A stretch of DNA of 9,944 nucleotides. Source: Xanthobacteraceae bacterium. Its GTDB lineage: Bacteria > Pseudomonadota > Alphaproteobacteria > Rhizobiales > Xanthobacteraceae. Both the position numbers and the translations under genes were made by a program. Shown here one piece after another: positions 1 to 6,843 of the stretch (the first letter of the stretch is position 1; every line of letters starts with the position of its first letter). Where the stretch lies: contig JASHRY010000290.1 in assembly GCA_030037105.1 (NCBI GenBank), forward strand, positions 1 through 9,944. The letters are read 5' to 3'. The notes beneath the pieces were generated by a model that saw only the letters and a program-made list of their open reading frames with translations, was not told the origin of the DNA and searched no databases.

Positions 1-2414
1 ACGTTGGCGAGGTCCGACATTGTGTCGATGCGGTATTGCGGCATCTGGGCGACGATCGGGTAGGAGACGCCGTTCTCCGTGTTCAACCAGAAATTCGGCT
101 TCACCTGGCTGCTGCCCGACAGCGTCACCAACAGGCTGTCGGCGACGTCGCGCTGGGTCAATCCGACCTCGCTGGCCAGCGTCCGATCGACGTCGACGTT
201 AATCTGCGGGTAGTTGAACACCTGCTGGATGCGCAAATCGGCGACGCCGGGCACGGTACGGATGCGCTTGAGCAGATTCGTCGCGTAGGCGTAATTGGCC
301 TCCTGGTTGTTGCCGATGACCTGCACGTCGATCGGCGCCGGCAGGCCGAAATTGAGAATCTGCGAAACGATATCGGCCGGCAGGAACGAGAAAGTCGCTT
401 CGGGAAACTTCCGCGGCAATGTGGTGCGAAGCTCTTTGATGAAGGCGTCGGTCGGCGCATGGCCCTCCTTGAGGCTGACCAGGGCGTCGCCGTCCTCCGG
501 GCCGATCGTCCCGGTGTTCTGATAGGCCATGTTGATGCCGGAAAACGGCAGGCCGATATTGTCGACGATGTTGTCGAGCTGGTTGGGCGGGATCGTCTGG
601 CGGACGGTTTGTTCGACGAGGTCGAACAGACGCGCCGTCTCCTCGATGCGCGTGCCCGGCTGAGCGCGAATATGCATCAGGATCTGACCGGAATCGACCG
701 ACGGGAAGAAATTCTCGCCGAGGAATGGCCACAGGCCGAAAGAGAGCACGATGCACAGGAGAAATCCGCCGATGAAAACCTTCGGCGCGGCCAGCGCCAG
801 CGACAGCAGCGACCGGTAGCGCGCGCGCACGCGTCCGAAGCGATCGTCGAAGCCTTTCCGGAAACGCTTCAATGGGTTGTGCGACCGCCGCGACGGCGCC
901 GAGTCGTCGGGCTGCGAATGATCGTGTCCGCCCTGCTGGCCGCGCATGAGATAATTGGCCATGGTCGGAACGAGCGTGCGCGACAGCAGGAACGAGCCGA
1001 TGAGCGCGAAGACCACGGCCTCGCCGAGCGGCCGGAACAGGTATCCGGCGACGCCGCCGAGCTGGAACATAGGAACGAAGACGATGCACAGGCACAGCAG
1101 CGTGACGAAGGCCGGAATGACGATCTGCTGCGCGCCGTCCATGATCGCCGGTTCGATCGGCTTGCCCTGCTCGAGATGGTAATTGATGTTCTCGATGGTG
1201 ACGGTCCCGTCGTCGACCAGGATACCGACGGCGAGAGCAAGGCCGCCGAGCGTCATGACGTTGATTGTCTCGCCAAGCCAGGACAAGGCGGTCAGCGAGA
1301 ACAGAATGGCGAGCGGAATCTCGATGACGATGATGGCCGTCGAACGCCAACTGCCGAGGAATAGCAGGATCATCGAACCGACCAGCAAGGCGGCGAGCGC
1401 GGCCTCGCGGACGACGGCAGAAACGGCCGCCTTGACGAAAATCGATTGGTCGCCCACGGCATGCAGGGTGAGGTTTGGCGGCAGGCTTTCCTCGACCCGC
1501 GGCAGCAAGGACTTGATTCCGTCGATGATGCTGAGCGTCGAGGCCGCGCCGGCTTTGAGGATCGTCATCAGCACCGCGCGTGAGCCGTTGACGCGTACCA
1601 AATTAGTCTGCGGCGGCGAACCGGGATGCACGTAGGCAACATCGCGCAGATAGATGATCGTGCCGTTGACCTTTTTGACCGGCAGATCGTTTATTTTCTC
1701 CAGCAGGGTGGGACTGGCGTTGAGCGCGACGTTCCAGTCGAACTTGCCCAACTTCTGGTCGCCCGCCGGCAGGACCAGATTCTGCGCCGAGATGGTGTTG
1801 ACCACGTCATCGGCCGATATGCCGTGGGCCTGCATCGCCTGCTGGTCGAGATCGACCTGGACCTGCAGAATCTTGCCGCCATAGGGCGAGGGTATCGCCG
1901 CGCCGGCGACGGTGGCGAGTTGCGGCCGGATGAAATTCTGTCCGAGGTCGAACAACCGCGCCTGATGCAGCTTTTTGCTCGACAAGGCGAGCTGCAAGAT
2001 CGGCACGCTCGAAGCATTGTAGCTCAACACGTAGGGCGGGTTGATGCCGGGCGGCAGCCACTTGAGCACGGTCTGCGAGGCTGCTGTCACCTCCGCCACG
2101 GCGGCGGCGATGTTGACGTTCGGCTGAAAGAAGATCTTGACCACCCCGTAGCCGGTCAGCGATTGCGATTCGAGGTGCTCGATGTCGCCGACCTGGGAGG
2201 TTAGCGTGCGTTCGTAATAGTAGATGATGCGGCCGGACATGTCGTTGGGCAGAAGCCCATTATAGCTCCATACGACGCTGACGACCGGAATGTTGATGTT
2301 CGGGAAAATGTCGATCGGGGTCCGCAATGCGGCCAGCGCGCCGAAGATCGCAATGAGGACGGCGAAGACGACGAAGGTGTAGGGCCGCCGCAGCGCGATT
2401 CGGACGATCCACAC
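1..2414 (-). CDS. RND multidrug efflux permease (HAE1/AcrB-like), partial, 3' end outside window
   Basis: Inner-membrane proton-driven pump subunit that moves drugs or other amphiphiles from periplasm or membrane into an outer-membrane duct. The minus-strand frame is open from 2414 to the window edge, about 805 codons of the usual 1030-1070. It begins MWIVRIALRRPYTF followed by TM1 (about residues 11-31) and the family motif TPIDIFPNINIPVV. The TM2-TM6 block follows at roughly 330-490, with VDDGTVTIEN in TM4. D401 and D402 match the proton-relay pair D407/D408 of AcrB, which favours the drug (HAE) group over the metal (HME) group. A charged cytoplasmic linker containing HDHS lies near 490-530. 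TM7 and the second porter half then run off the window. I chose the GTG start at 2414 because GGGAG lies 9 bases upstream and homologous proteins start here. The substrate is unknown. The adaptor subunit is not in the window. Confidence 0.93.
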   Translation of the reverse strand, partial: MWIVRIALRRPYTFVVFAVLIAIFGALAALRTPIDIFPNINIPVVSVVWSYNGLLPNDMSGRIIYYYERTLTSQVGDIEHLESQSLTGYGVVKIFFQPNVNIAAAVAEVTAASQTVLKWLPPGINPPYVLSYNASSVPILQLALSSKKLHQARLFDLGQNFIRPQLATVAGAAIPSPYGGKILQVQVDLDQQAMQAHGISADDVVNTISAQNLVLPAGDQKLGKFDWNVALNASPTLLEKINDLPVKKVNGTIIYLRDVAYVHPGSPPQTNLVRVNGSRAVLMTILKAGAASTLSIIDGIKSLLPRVEESLPPNLTLHAVGDQSIFVKAAVSAVVREAALAALLVGSMILLFLGSWRSTAIIVIEIPLAILFSLTALSWLGETINVMTLGGLALAVGILVDDGTVTIENINYHLEQGKPIEPAIMDGAQQIVIPAFVTLLCLCIVFVPMFQLGGVAGYLFRPLGEAVVFALIGSFLLSRTLVPTMANYLMRGQQGGHDHSQPDDSAPSRRSHNPLKRFRKGFDDRFGRVRARYRSLLSLALAAPKVFIGGFLLCIVLSFGLWPFLGENFFPSVDSGQILMHIRAQPGTRIEETARLFDLVEQTVRQTIPPNQLDNIVDNIGLPFSGINMAYQNTGTIGPEDGDALVSLKEGHAPTDAFIKELRTTLPRKFPEATFSFLPADIVSQILNFGLPAPIDVQVIGNNQEANYAYATNLLKRIRTVPGVADLRIQQVFNYPQINVDVDRTLASEVGLTQRDVADSLLVTLSGSSQVKPNFWLNTENGVSYPIVAQMPQYRIDTMSDLAN

Positions 2415-2530
2415 GTCAATTGTCTCCCGCGGATCAATAAGGCGCTCGGGAATCAGACGGGCGCCAAGCCGTCGACACAATTTATCCGAATTGGAAAGGC
2501 GGCGTAACCGCCGCGCTCACATAGGTTGGA

Positions 2531-2558
2531 TTGAACCAAACCGCGAGCGCCGTATTAT
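2531..2558 (+). promoter_or_regulatory. Sigma70-type promoter, probably giving a leaderless mRNA
   Basis: TTGAAC (2531-2536) and TATTAT (2553-2558) are separated by 16 bases. The expected transcription start, about 7 bases after the -10 box, falls on or next to the A of the ATG at 2565. No Shine-Dalgarno sequence precedes that ATG, which fits leaderless translation. This is inference from hexamer matches only. Confidence 0.5.
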
Positions 2559-2564
2559 GCAGAC

Positions 2565-3143
2565 ATGCCGCTCAGCTACCCGCGCAGCTTGCTACAAAGC
2601 GCCGCTCTTGTCCTGCTGCTCGTCGGATCGCCGCTTCGGGCTGGAGAACGCCCGCGGCTCGTCCCAACCCGCGACGTGGATATCGTCTACGACGTGACCC
2701 GGCCGGAGAAGCTCACGATCCGCGAGCGCGTGCGCTGGTCGGCCGGCGAGCACCTGGAGCGCGTCGACGGCCCCGACAAATCGACCACAATCTTCGACCG
2801 CAAAGCCAACGAGATCACGCTGCTCAGTCCGGCAACCCGCACCTACCGGAAATTGGAGGGCGCGCCGCGCCAGCTCATGGAGCCGGAGGACGGCACGGCA
2901 CTCGAGCGCGGCGGCGAGTCCGTCGTGGCCGGGCTGCGCTGCGTCGAATGGTCATGGACCGAGGATACGCAGGCGTGCGGCTTGTGTGTCACGACGGACG
3001 GCGTGCTGCTCCGCGGCGTCGTCGACGGCAAGACTGTGATGGAGGCGCGCGCAGTGCGCTATGGCCGCCAGCCGGCGGAGCTTTTCCAGGTGCCGCCGGA
3101 CTATGCGCCGGCCCTGGCGCCCGAGGGCAGCAGCGGGCTTTGA
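2565..3143 (+). CDS. Exported protein of unknown function (LolA/DUF4412-like appearance)
   Basis: 192-residue protein with an N-terminal signal peptide (hydrophobic LLQSAALVLLLVG, likely cleavage near LRA26). The mature part is rich in alternating hydrophobic residues, as in an all-beta fold: DVDIVYDV, ERVRWSAGEHLERVD, STTIFDRKANEITLLSP and GLRCVEWSW. It ends with a short segment FQVPPDY, typical of small periplasmic proteins that resemble DUF4412 or LolA-fold lipid-binding proteins. That resemblance is from pattern memory and is not certain. There are three cysteines in the mature protein (C126, C138, C141), the last two in a CGLC arrangement that could form a disulfide or redox pair. The ATG at 2565 has no ribosome binding site but sits at the predicted transcription start. 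The gene is divergent from the RND permease with 150 bases between the starts, so the two might be co-controlled. Function unknown. Confidence 0.8.
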   Translation: MPLSYPRSLLQSAALVLLLVGSPLRAGERPRLVPTRDVDIVYDVTRPEKLTIRERVRWSAGEHLERVDGPDKSTTIFDRKANEITLLSPATRTYRKLEGAPRQLMEPEDGTALERGGESVVAGLRCVEWSWTEDTQACGLCVTTDGVLLRGVVDGKTVMEARAVRYGRQPAELFQVPPDYAPALAPEGSSGL

Positions 3144-3228
3144 GGTAGCTCCTCCGGCATGGTCGCGGCCTGAGGCGTGGCGGCGTGTTGCCGCAATGTC
3201 ACATCGGCCGACTTCGGCGTTTGATCTC

Positions 3229-3246
3229 GTGACAATATATTGACAC
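3229..3246 (+). promoter_or_regulatory. 18-bp dyad, candidate operator overlapping the -35 box
   Basis: GTGACAATATATTGACAC is an inverted repeat with 9-base arms matching at 8 of 9 pairs around the centre 3237/3238. It covers the TTGACA at 3240-3245, so a bound repressor would block RNA polymerase at the following gene. The regulator is not in the window and its family cannot be read from the site. Confidence 0.5.
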
Positions 3247-3268
3247 TGACGCCGACGGCTGCTGGTAT
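3240..3268 (+). promoter_or_regulatory. Candidate promoter of the 3307 beta-barrel gene
   Basis: A perfect -35 hexamer TTGACA (3240-3245) is followed after 17 bases by a weak -10 TGGTAT (3263-3268), preceded by an extended -10 TG at 3260-3261. An AT-rich stretch with TATATT (3272-3277) and TATATA (3282-3287) follows and could supply another -10, but without a well-spaced -35. Confidence 0.45.
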
Positions 3269-3306
3269 CGTTATATTCTGTTATATACATCGGGGGAGGG
3301 TGGGCA

Positions 3307-4278
3307 ATGGTAAATCATTACAAGAACAGGCGCCATCAGGCATCGATCGGGCGGCGCGGACAGGCGACGCGCATGATGGCTTACGGGTTGCGATGCTCCG
3401 TCGCCGGATTGGCCGTTGTGCTGGCGCCGCTCGCCGCGCGCGCCGATATCATCGACCCGGCCACGTACCAGTCGTGGCTCGACATGGTGACGGCGAGCCA
3501 AGCCGCGCAACCGCGCTGGATGACCCCTCTGGTGACCGTCACCCCGCGCCTCGAGCAAGAGTTGCGCTGGGACTTCTACGACCAGCAAAACGGGACCGGC
3601 AGCCAAGGGAACGGCCAACACATCTATAATTACGGTGGACCCGGCGGCACCAGGGTGGAGTTCATCCCCTTCTACAATGTCGAAGTGATCGTGGGGGCGC
3701 CCTCCGACGAGGTTGCCTATGGCCCCAAGGGTTTCGCACAGGGCGCCGGCGACTGGCCGACGTTTCTTGCCAAATACCGCCTGATCTACGCGAACCAGCA
3801 GAACGGCGATTACATCGTGACCGCCTTCCTGCAGGAGACGGAGGCGCTTGGCACCAGCGGTAAAATCTCAACCAATGTCGATACCTTGCAGCCAACCCTG
3901 GCATTCGGCAAAGGGTGGGGCGATTTCGACATTCAGATGACGATCAGCGAGCAATACGGAATTGCTGCGCTTTCGTCGGGGAGTACTACTGCGTCTACGA
4001 ACCTGAAGAATTTCGGTGATCCGATCCTGTGGAATACCGCCTTCCAATATCATTTCATGCAGTATTTCTGGCCGGAATTGGAGGTCAATTACGAATACTG
4101 GCCGAACGGCGAGCACGTCGGTGTGAGCCAAGTCTTGCTCACGCCGGGTATCATATTCGGCCGCTTTGCGTTGGCGCCCCGACAAAACCTGATCTTCGGC
4201 GTGGGTTATCAGTTCTCGGTAACGAGCAATCCCGTCATCCAAAACAATTTGGTCGTCTCCGCGCGGCTGACGTTCTAA
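3307..4278 (+). CDS. Outer-membrane beta-barrel protein, MetA-phenol-degradation-transporter-like
   Basis: 323-residue protein. A long basic N-region (MVNHYKNRRHQASIGRRGQ) precedes a hydrophobic core (SVAGLAVVLAPLA) and a signal peptidase I site ARA46-D. The mature part has the aromatic, alternating pattern of outer-membrane strands (VEFIPFYNVEVIVGAP, FLAKYRLIYANQQ, DYIVTAFLQET, FDIQMTISEQYG, NTAFQYHFMQYFWPELEVNYEYW). It ends in the barrel signature VVSARLTF with a C-terminal phenylalanine for Bam recognition. The layout resembles the PF13557-type 'transporter' barrels, and I recall similar uncharacterised proteins in Bradyrhizobium; the family call is tentative. The ATG at 3307 is preceded by a strong GGAGG (3295-3299) with 7-base spacing, which decides for this start over the Met-Met at residues 23-24. 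It has its own promoter and a possible operator. The transported compound is unknown. Confidence 0.8.
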   Translation: MVNHYKNRRHQASIGRRGQATRMMAYGLRCSVAGLAVVLAPLAARADIIDPATYQSWLDMVTASQAAQPRWMTPLVTVTPRLEQELRWDFYDQQNGTGSQGNGQHIYNYGGPGGTRVEFIPFYNVEVIVGAPSDEVAYGPKGFAQGAGDWPTFLAKYRLIYANQQNGDYIVTAFLQETEALGTSGKISTNVDTLQPTLAFGKGWGDFDIQMTISEQYGIAALSSGSTTASTNLKNFGDPILWNTAFQYHFMQYFWPELEVNYEYWPNGEHVGVSQVLLTPGIIFGRFALAPRQNLIFGVGYQFSVTSNPVIQNNLVVSARLTF

Positions 4279-4612
4279 GGCATGATCCGGGAAAGTGGGC
4301 ACCGGTTTTCCGAAAAGATCATGCTCCACCAAGAGCGCAATCCGGTTCAACGTGATCGGATTGCGCGCTAGCGTTGCGTGGCGCATTCGTCGCGCACCGG
4401 GAAAAGTATAGGCGGATCGCGCTGTTGCCGGTCTGCCCGTCCCCCTGCCTTCGTCGGGACATGCGGGTGAAAGCGGCTTGCGCCCACCCGGGAAAACGCC
4501 CATTCTCGATCCGGGGAACGCCATCTGCAGGCGAAATCATCGCGTGCCGCGTCGGCGCCGCGGATGGTCGAAGATCACTAAAGTCCAGTCGTCATTCGCT
4601 TCCGGTAGTGGA
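4279..4612. other. Intergenic region between beta-barrel and NodT genes
   Basis: 334 bases without a credible gene. The first part is the palindromic repeat at 4280-4366. The remainder shows only short, arginine-rich reading frames that overlap the NodT gene out of frame. I see no clear -35/-10 pair for the NodT gene. Confidence 0.6.
4280..4366. repeat. Rhizobiales-type interspersed palindromic repeat (two hairpins)
   Basis: Two consecutive inverted repeats lie just after the stop of the barrel gene. GCATGATC (4280-4287) pairs with GATCATGC (4317-4324), with partly complementary inner bases around ACCGGTTTTCCG. GCGCAATCCG (4335-4344) pairs perfectly with CGGATTGCGC (4357-4366) over a 12-base loop. 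From memory, near-identical elements (CATGATCC...CCGGTTTTCCG...GATCATGC followed by a second stem) are scattered through intergenic regions of Bradyrhizobium and relatives. It may act as a mRNA 3' end or stabilising structure for the upstream gene; there is no U tract. Confidence 0.75.
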
Positions 4613-6196
4613 ATGCGCGCGTTGGTGCCGGCGCCAGTCAAGCTTCCGCGCAGGAATGGTGACCGCCCAAGCGGCGGCTGGGCGCGCATATTCGCGCCCC
4701 TGTTCGGTGTCGCCGCGTGCGGCGGGTTGGCGGCCTGCGCCGTCGGTCCCGATTACGTCCCGCCGCAAACCCCGGTGCCGCAACATTTTGCGGCGGCAGC
4801 CTCTTCACACGCCGAACAGGCCGGGCGTGCCGTCGATACCGCCAGATGGTGGCGCGCCCTGCATGACCGCGAGCTCGATTCGTTGATCGACCGCGCCATC
4901 GCGGCGAGCCCGACTTTGGAGATTGCCTTGGATCGCCTGCAGGAAGCGCGCGCGCAAGAGGCCGTGATTGTCGGCGCGGCGCTCCCCGGCGCGGAAGCGG
5001 ACGCCGGGGGCGGTTGGGGAACGGGAAGCGATCTCGCCCGCGGCCGGGTCTCGCAAACCCTCGTCTCCGCCGAGAACGGCGCAGGCGTGTCGCAGGTCGC
5101 CAACATCGTCGGCTTCGATGCCGGATGGGAGATCGACGTGTTCGGCAAATTCCGGCGCGCGATCGAGGCGGCGCAATACGACGTCGAAGCGGCCATCGCC
5201 GCCCGCAACGCGGCGCTGATTTCGCTCGTCGCCGACGTGACTCAGGCCTACCTCGATTTGCGTGCGCTGCAAATGCGGCTGGCGGTCCTGCGCCAGAGCA
5301 TTCAAGTCGCGCAGCACTACCTCGATTTCGTCCAGGAGCGCTTCAATCGCGGCATCACCAACGAGTTGGACGTCACTCTGGCGCAACGCGAATTGGCGCA
5401 ATTGCAGTCGCAGGTCGCGCCGTTGATCGCCCAGATCGATGCGGCCCGCAATGTGATTGCGGTTTTGATTGGAGAGTTCCCGGAAAACCTGGGCAAGGAA
5501 CTGACGAAGCCCGGGGTGCTTCCGGCCATGCCGGCGCGCATCCGCGCCGGGTTGCCCATCGATCTCTTGCGCCGCCGGCCCGACATTGCCGAAGCCGAGC
5601 GTCAGTTGGCGAGCGCCACCGCCCTGATCGGCGTTGCAACCGCGGACCTGTTTCCCCAGGTGGTGATGACCGCCGGGGTCGGCAACGAGCAAGGCATCGG
5701 CGGCATTCCCATCAATCCGATATGGTCGGTCGGACCGGCGATAGCAGCGCCCTTGCTGGATTTCGGCCGGCTCGACGCCGTGGTCGAAAAGGCCGACTTC
5801 CGCACCCGCGAGTTGTTGTTCGCCTACAAGCAGACGGTGCTCAACGCGGTGCGCGAGGTCGATACTGCCGCTGCCGCCTACGCCGCCGAGCAGGATCGCT
5901 TGCGTCACTTGAGCGATGCCTTGGTGGCGGCGAGGCACGCCGTAACCTTGGCGCAGGAGCGGTTCAATCGCGGATTGACCGATTCTCTCAATGTGATCGA
6001 CGCGCAGCGGCAGGAATACCAAATCGAGGAACAATATGTGTCCGCGCAGCAAGGCGCCGCGGCGCAGTTCGTGACACTTTACAAATCGCTCGGCGGCGGC
6101 TGGGAGGATTATCAATTCTTCCCACCGATCCCGCGGCCGCTTCCCGCCGTCGCCGCCGCGTTCAAGCGGCTCTTGGCGCCCAACGCCGCACCTTGA
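4613..6196 (+). CDS. NodT-family outer-membrane efflux lipoprotein (OprM/TolC type)
   Basis: 527-residue outer-membrane duct of tripartite efflux pumps, which passes substrates from an RND permease/adaptor complex across the outer membrane. A lipoprotein signal ends in the lipobox LAAC with lipidated C42, followed by VGPDY, the usual NodT/OprM mature start. Family motifs in order: WWRALHDRELDSLIDRA (79-95), GFDAGWEIDVFGKFRR (167-182), IDLLRRRPDIAEAERQLASA (316-335), LFPQV (346-350) and the C-terminal YKSLGGGW (490-497). The internal duplication of the family is visible: QERFNRG at 241-247 and again at 448-454, each followed by an (L/I)D.AQR-like helix. The start is the ATG at 4613, which gives a normal signal; an upstream TTG at 4478 would add 45 residues of atypical sequence. 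The ribosome site is weak (GGTAGTGGA). It could serve the divergent RND permease at 1-2414, although two genes lie between and no adaptor is present here. Confidence 0.93.
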   Translation: MRALVPAPVKLPRRNGDRPSGGWARIFAPLFGVAACGGLAACAVGPDYVPPQTPVPQHFAAAASSHAEQAGRAVDTARWWRALHDRELDSLIDRAIAASPTLEIALDRLQEARAQEAVIVGAALPGAEADAGGGWGTGSDLARGRVSQTLVSAENGAGVSQVANIVGFDAGWEIDVFGKFRRAIEAAQYDVEAAIAARNAALISLVADVTQAYLDLRALQMRLAVLRQSIQVAQHYLDFVQERFNRGITNELDVTLAQRELAQLQSQVAPLIAQIDAARNVIAVLIGEFPENLGKELTKPGVLPAMPARIRAGLPIDLLRRRPDIAEAERQLASATALIGVATADLFPQVVMTAGVGNEQGIGGIPINPIWSVGPAIAAPLLDFGRLDAVVEKADFRTRELLFAYKQTVLNAVREVDTAAAAYAAEQDRLRHLSDALVAARHAVTLAQERFNRGLTDSLNVIDAQRQEYQIEEQYVSAQQGAAAQFVTLYKSLGGGWEDYQFFPPIPRPLPAVAAAFKRLLAPNAAP

Positions 6197-6219
6197 CCGC
6201 GCGTCCGGAAATAGCGCGG
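6197..6219 (+). terminator. Hairpin immediately after the NodT stop codon
   Basis: CCGCGC (6197-6202) and GCGCGG (6214-6219) form a 6-bp GC-only stem with an 11-base loop starting directly after the TGA. The nearest T run (6250-6255) is about 30 bases further on, so this is a weak intrinsic terminator at best. Confidence 0.3.
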
Positions 6220-6443
6220 GGCTTCGAGCTTGGACCGGCGCAGCGTGACTTTTTTATGGGCTCGTTGGCGCACTGACAAGCTGTGCTGATATCTGGACCG
6301 ATGGTCCTGCTATGCCGCAACCATTGCGGAGATTTAATTTCGAAGAGAGGAACCAATCCCATGACTGCCGCTTTGACTGAGCAATAATTATGGACAACAA
6401 TAAACAATAAGCCAGCAACAAGTAACGTCTGGGAAGTGCAGCC

Positions 6444-6473
6444 ATGTCGCGCAAATTCATGTCGCGCAAATTC
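6444..6473 (+). repeat. 15-bp perfect tandem duplication covering the start codon
   Basis: ATGTCGCGCAAATTC occurs at 6444-6458 and again, without spacer, at 6459-6473. It duplicates MSRKF at the N-terminus of the small secreted protein. Only the first copy is at proper distance from the ribosome binding site. Confidence 0.95.
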
Positions 6474-6794
6474 TCGTCCAGACTTTGCTCCGCGCTGATC
6501 GCAGGCTCCCTGATTGCTGTGCCTGTGTTTTCGCTCGGTGCGGGCGCCGCCGTGGCAGCGAGCCGCCAACCTGCGGCCGTTGCAGCGCATCATGTTCACG
6601 GCACCACCCGGTGGCGTCACCGGCGTCATTTCGCGCGCCGCGTTGCGGCGCCGGCCCACGGCCCCTATGCCGTTGTTCCGCCGGGCGCTTTTGTTGGTCC
6701 CGGCTATGTGTTTGTTCCGGGACGCGGAATTCTCGGCGAAGCTTGCAATATGCCGACGAGTACCTGCACGAATGAATATCGCGACGTCCAGTGA
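6444..6794 (+). CDS. Small secreted basic/histidine-rich protein, unknown function
   Basis: 116-residue protein with a signal peptide: basic MSRKFMSRKFSSR, hydrophobic core LCSALIAGSLIAVPVFSLGAG, likely cleavage near AVA38. The mature protein of about 75 residues has a His/Arg-rich patch (HHVHGTTRWRHRRHFARR, 49-66). A Gly/Pro/Val segment (YAVVPPGAFVGPGYVFVPGRG) follows, and the C-terminal tail holds two cysteines (C101, C108) that could form a disulfide. The pattern matches short uncharacterised periplasmic proteins common in Rhizobiales. The start at 6444 is supported by GGAAG (6432-6436) with 7-base spacing. The first five codons are a perfect tandem duplication, so a second in-frame ATG exists at 6459. 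The overlapping frames are shadows. Metal or nucleic-acid binding by the basic patch is possible but unproven. Confidence 0.75.
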   Translation: MSRKFMSRKFSSRLCSALIAGSLIAVPVFSLGAGAAVAASRQPAAVAAHHVHGTTRWRHRRHFARRVAAPAHGPYAVVPPGAFVGPGYVFVPGRGILGEACNMPTSTCTNEYRDVQ

Positions 6795-6843
6795 GCGACC
6801 AGCAAGCACGGTTTGAAGGTGGCAGGCTGTAAGCCGTTATGTG

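Noticed and set aside
199..1350. 383-codon minus-strand ORF inside the RND gene
   Set aside because: It is in a different frame from the RND coding frame, very arginine/histidine-rich and without family motifs.
36..1364. 442-codon plus-strand ORF opposite the RND gene
   Set aside because: It is antisense to the permease, whose minus-strand frame gives clear RND motifs (VDDGTVTIEN, TPIDIFPNI). The ORF has Asp/Arg/Gln-rich composition typical of a shadow in GC-rich DNA.
2531..3148. 205-codon plus-strand ORF overlapping the exported 192-aa protein
   Set aside because: It is arginine/alanine-rich with no signal peptide or motif; the alternative frame has a clean signal peptide and beta pattern.
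3868..4524. 218-codon minus-strand ORF
   Set aside because: It is antisense to the beta-barrel gene and runs through the palindromic repeat; no ribosome site or motif.
4478..4612. Extended TTG start for the NodT gene
   Set aside because: It would place 45 extra residues before the signal peptide; TTG is rare and there is no ribosome site, while the ATG at 4613 gives a normal lipoprotein signal.
4374..4886. 170-codon plus-strand ORF at the NodT start
   Set aside because: It overlaps the lipoprotein signal and mature N-terminus of the NodT gene in another frame; composition is shadow-like.
4805..6115. 436-codon minus-strand ORF opposite NodT
   Set aside because: It is antisense to a gene with unambiguous NodT motifs throughout and has no recognisable domain.
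5014..6276. 420-codon plus-strand ORF inside NodT
   Set aside because: It is an out-of-frame shadow, extremely arginine-rich.
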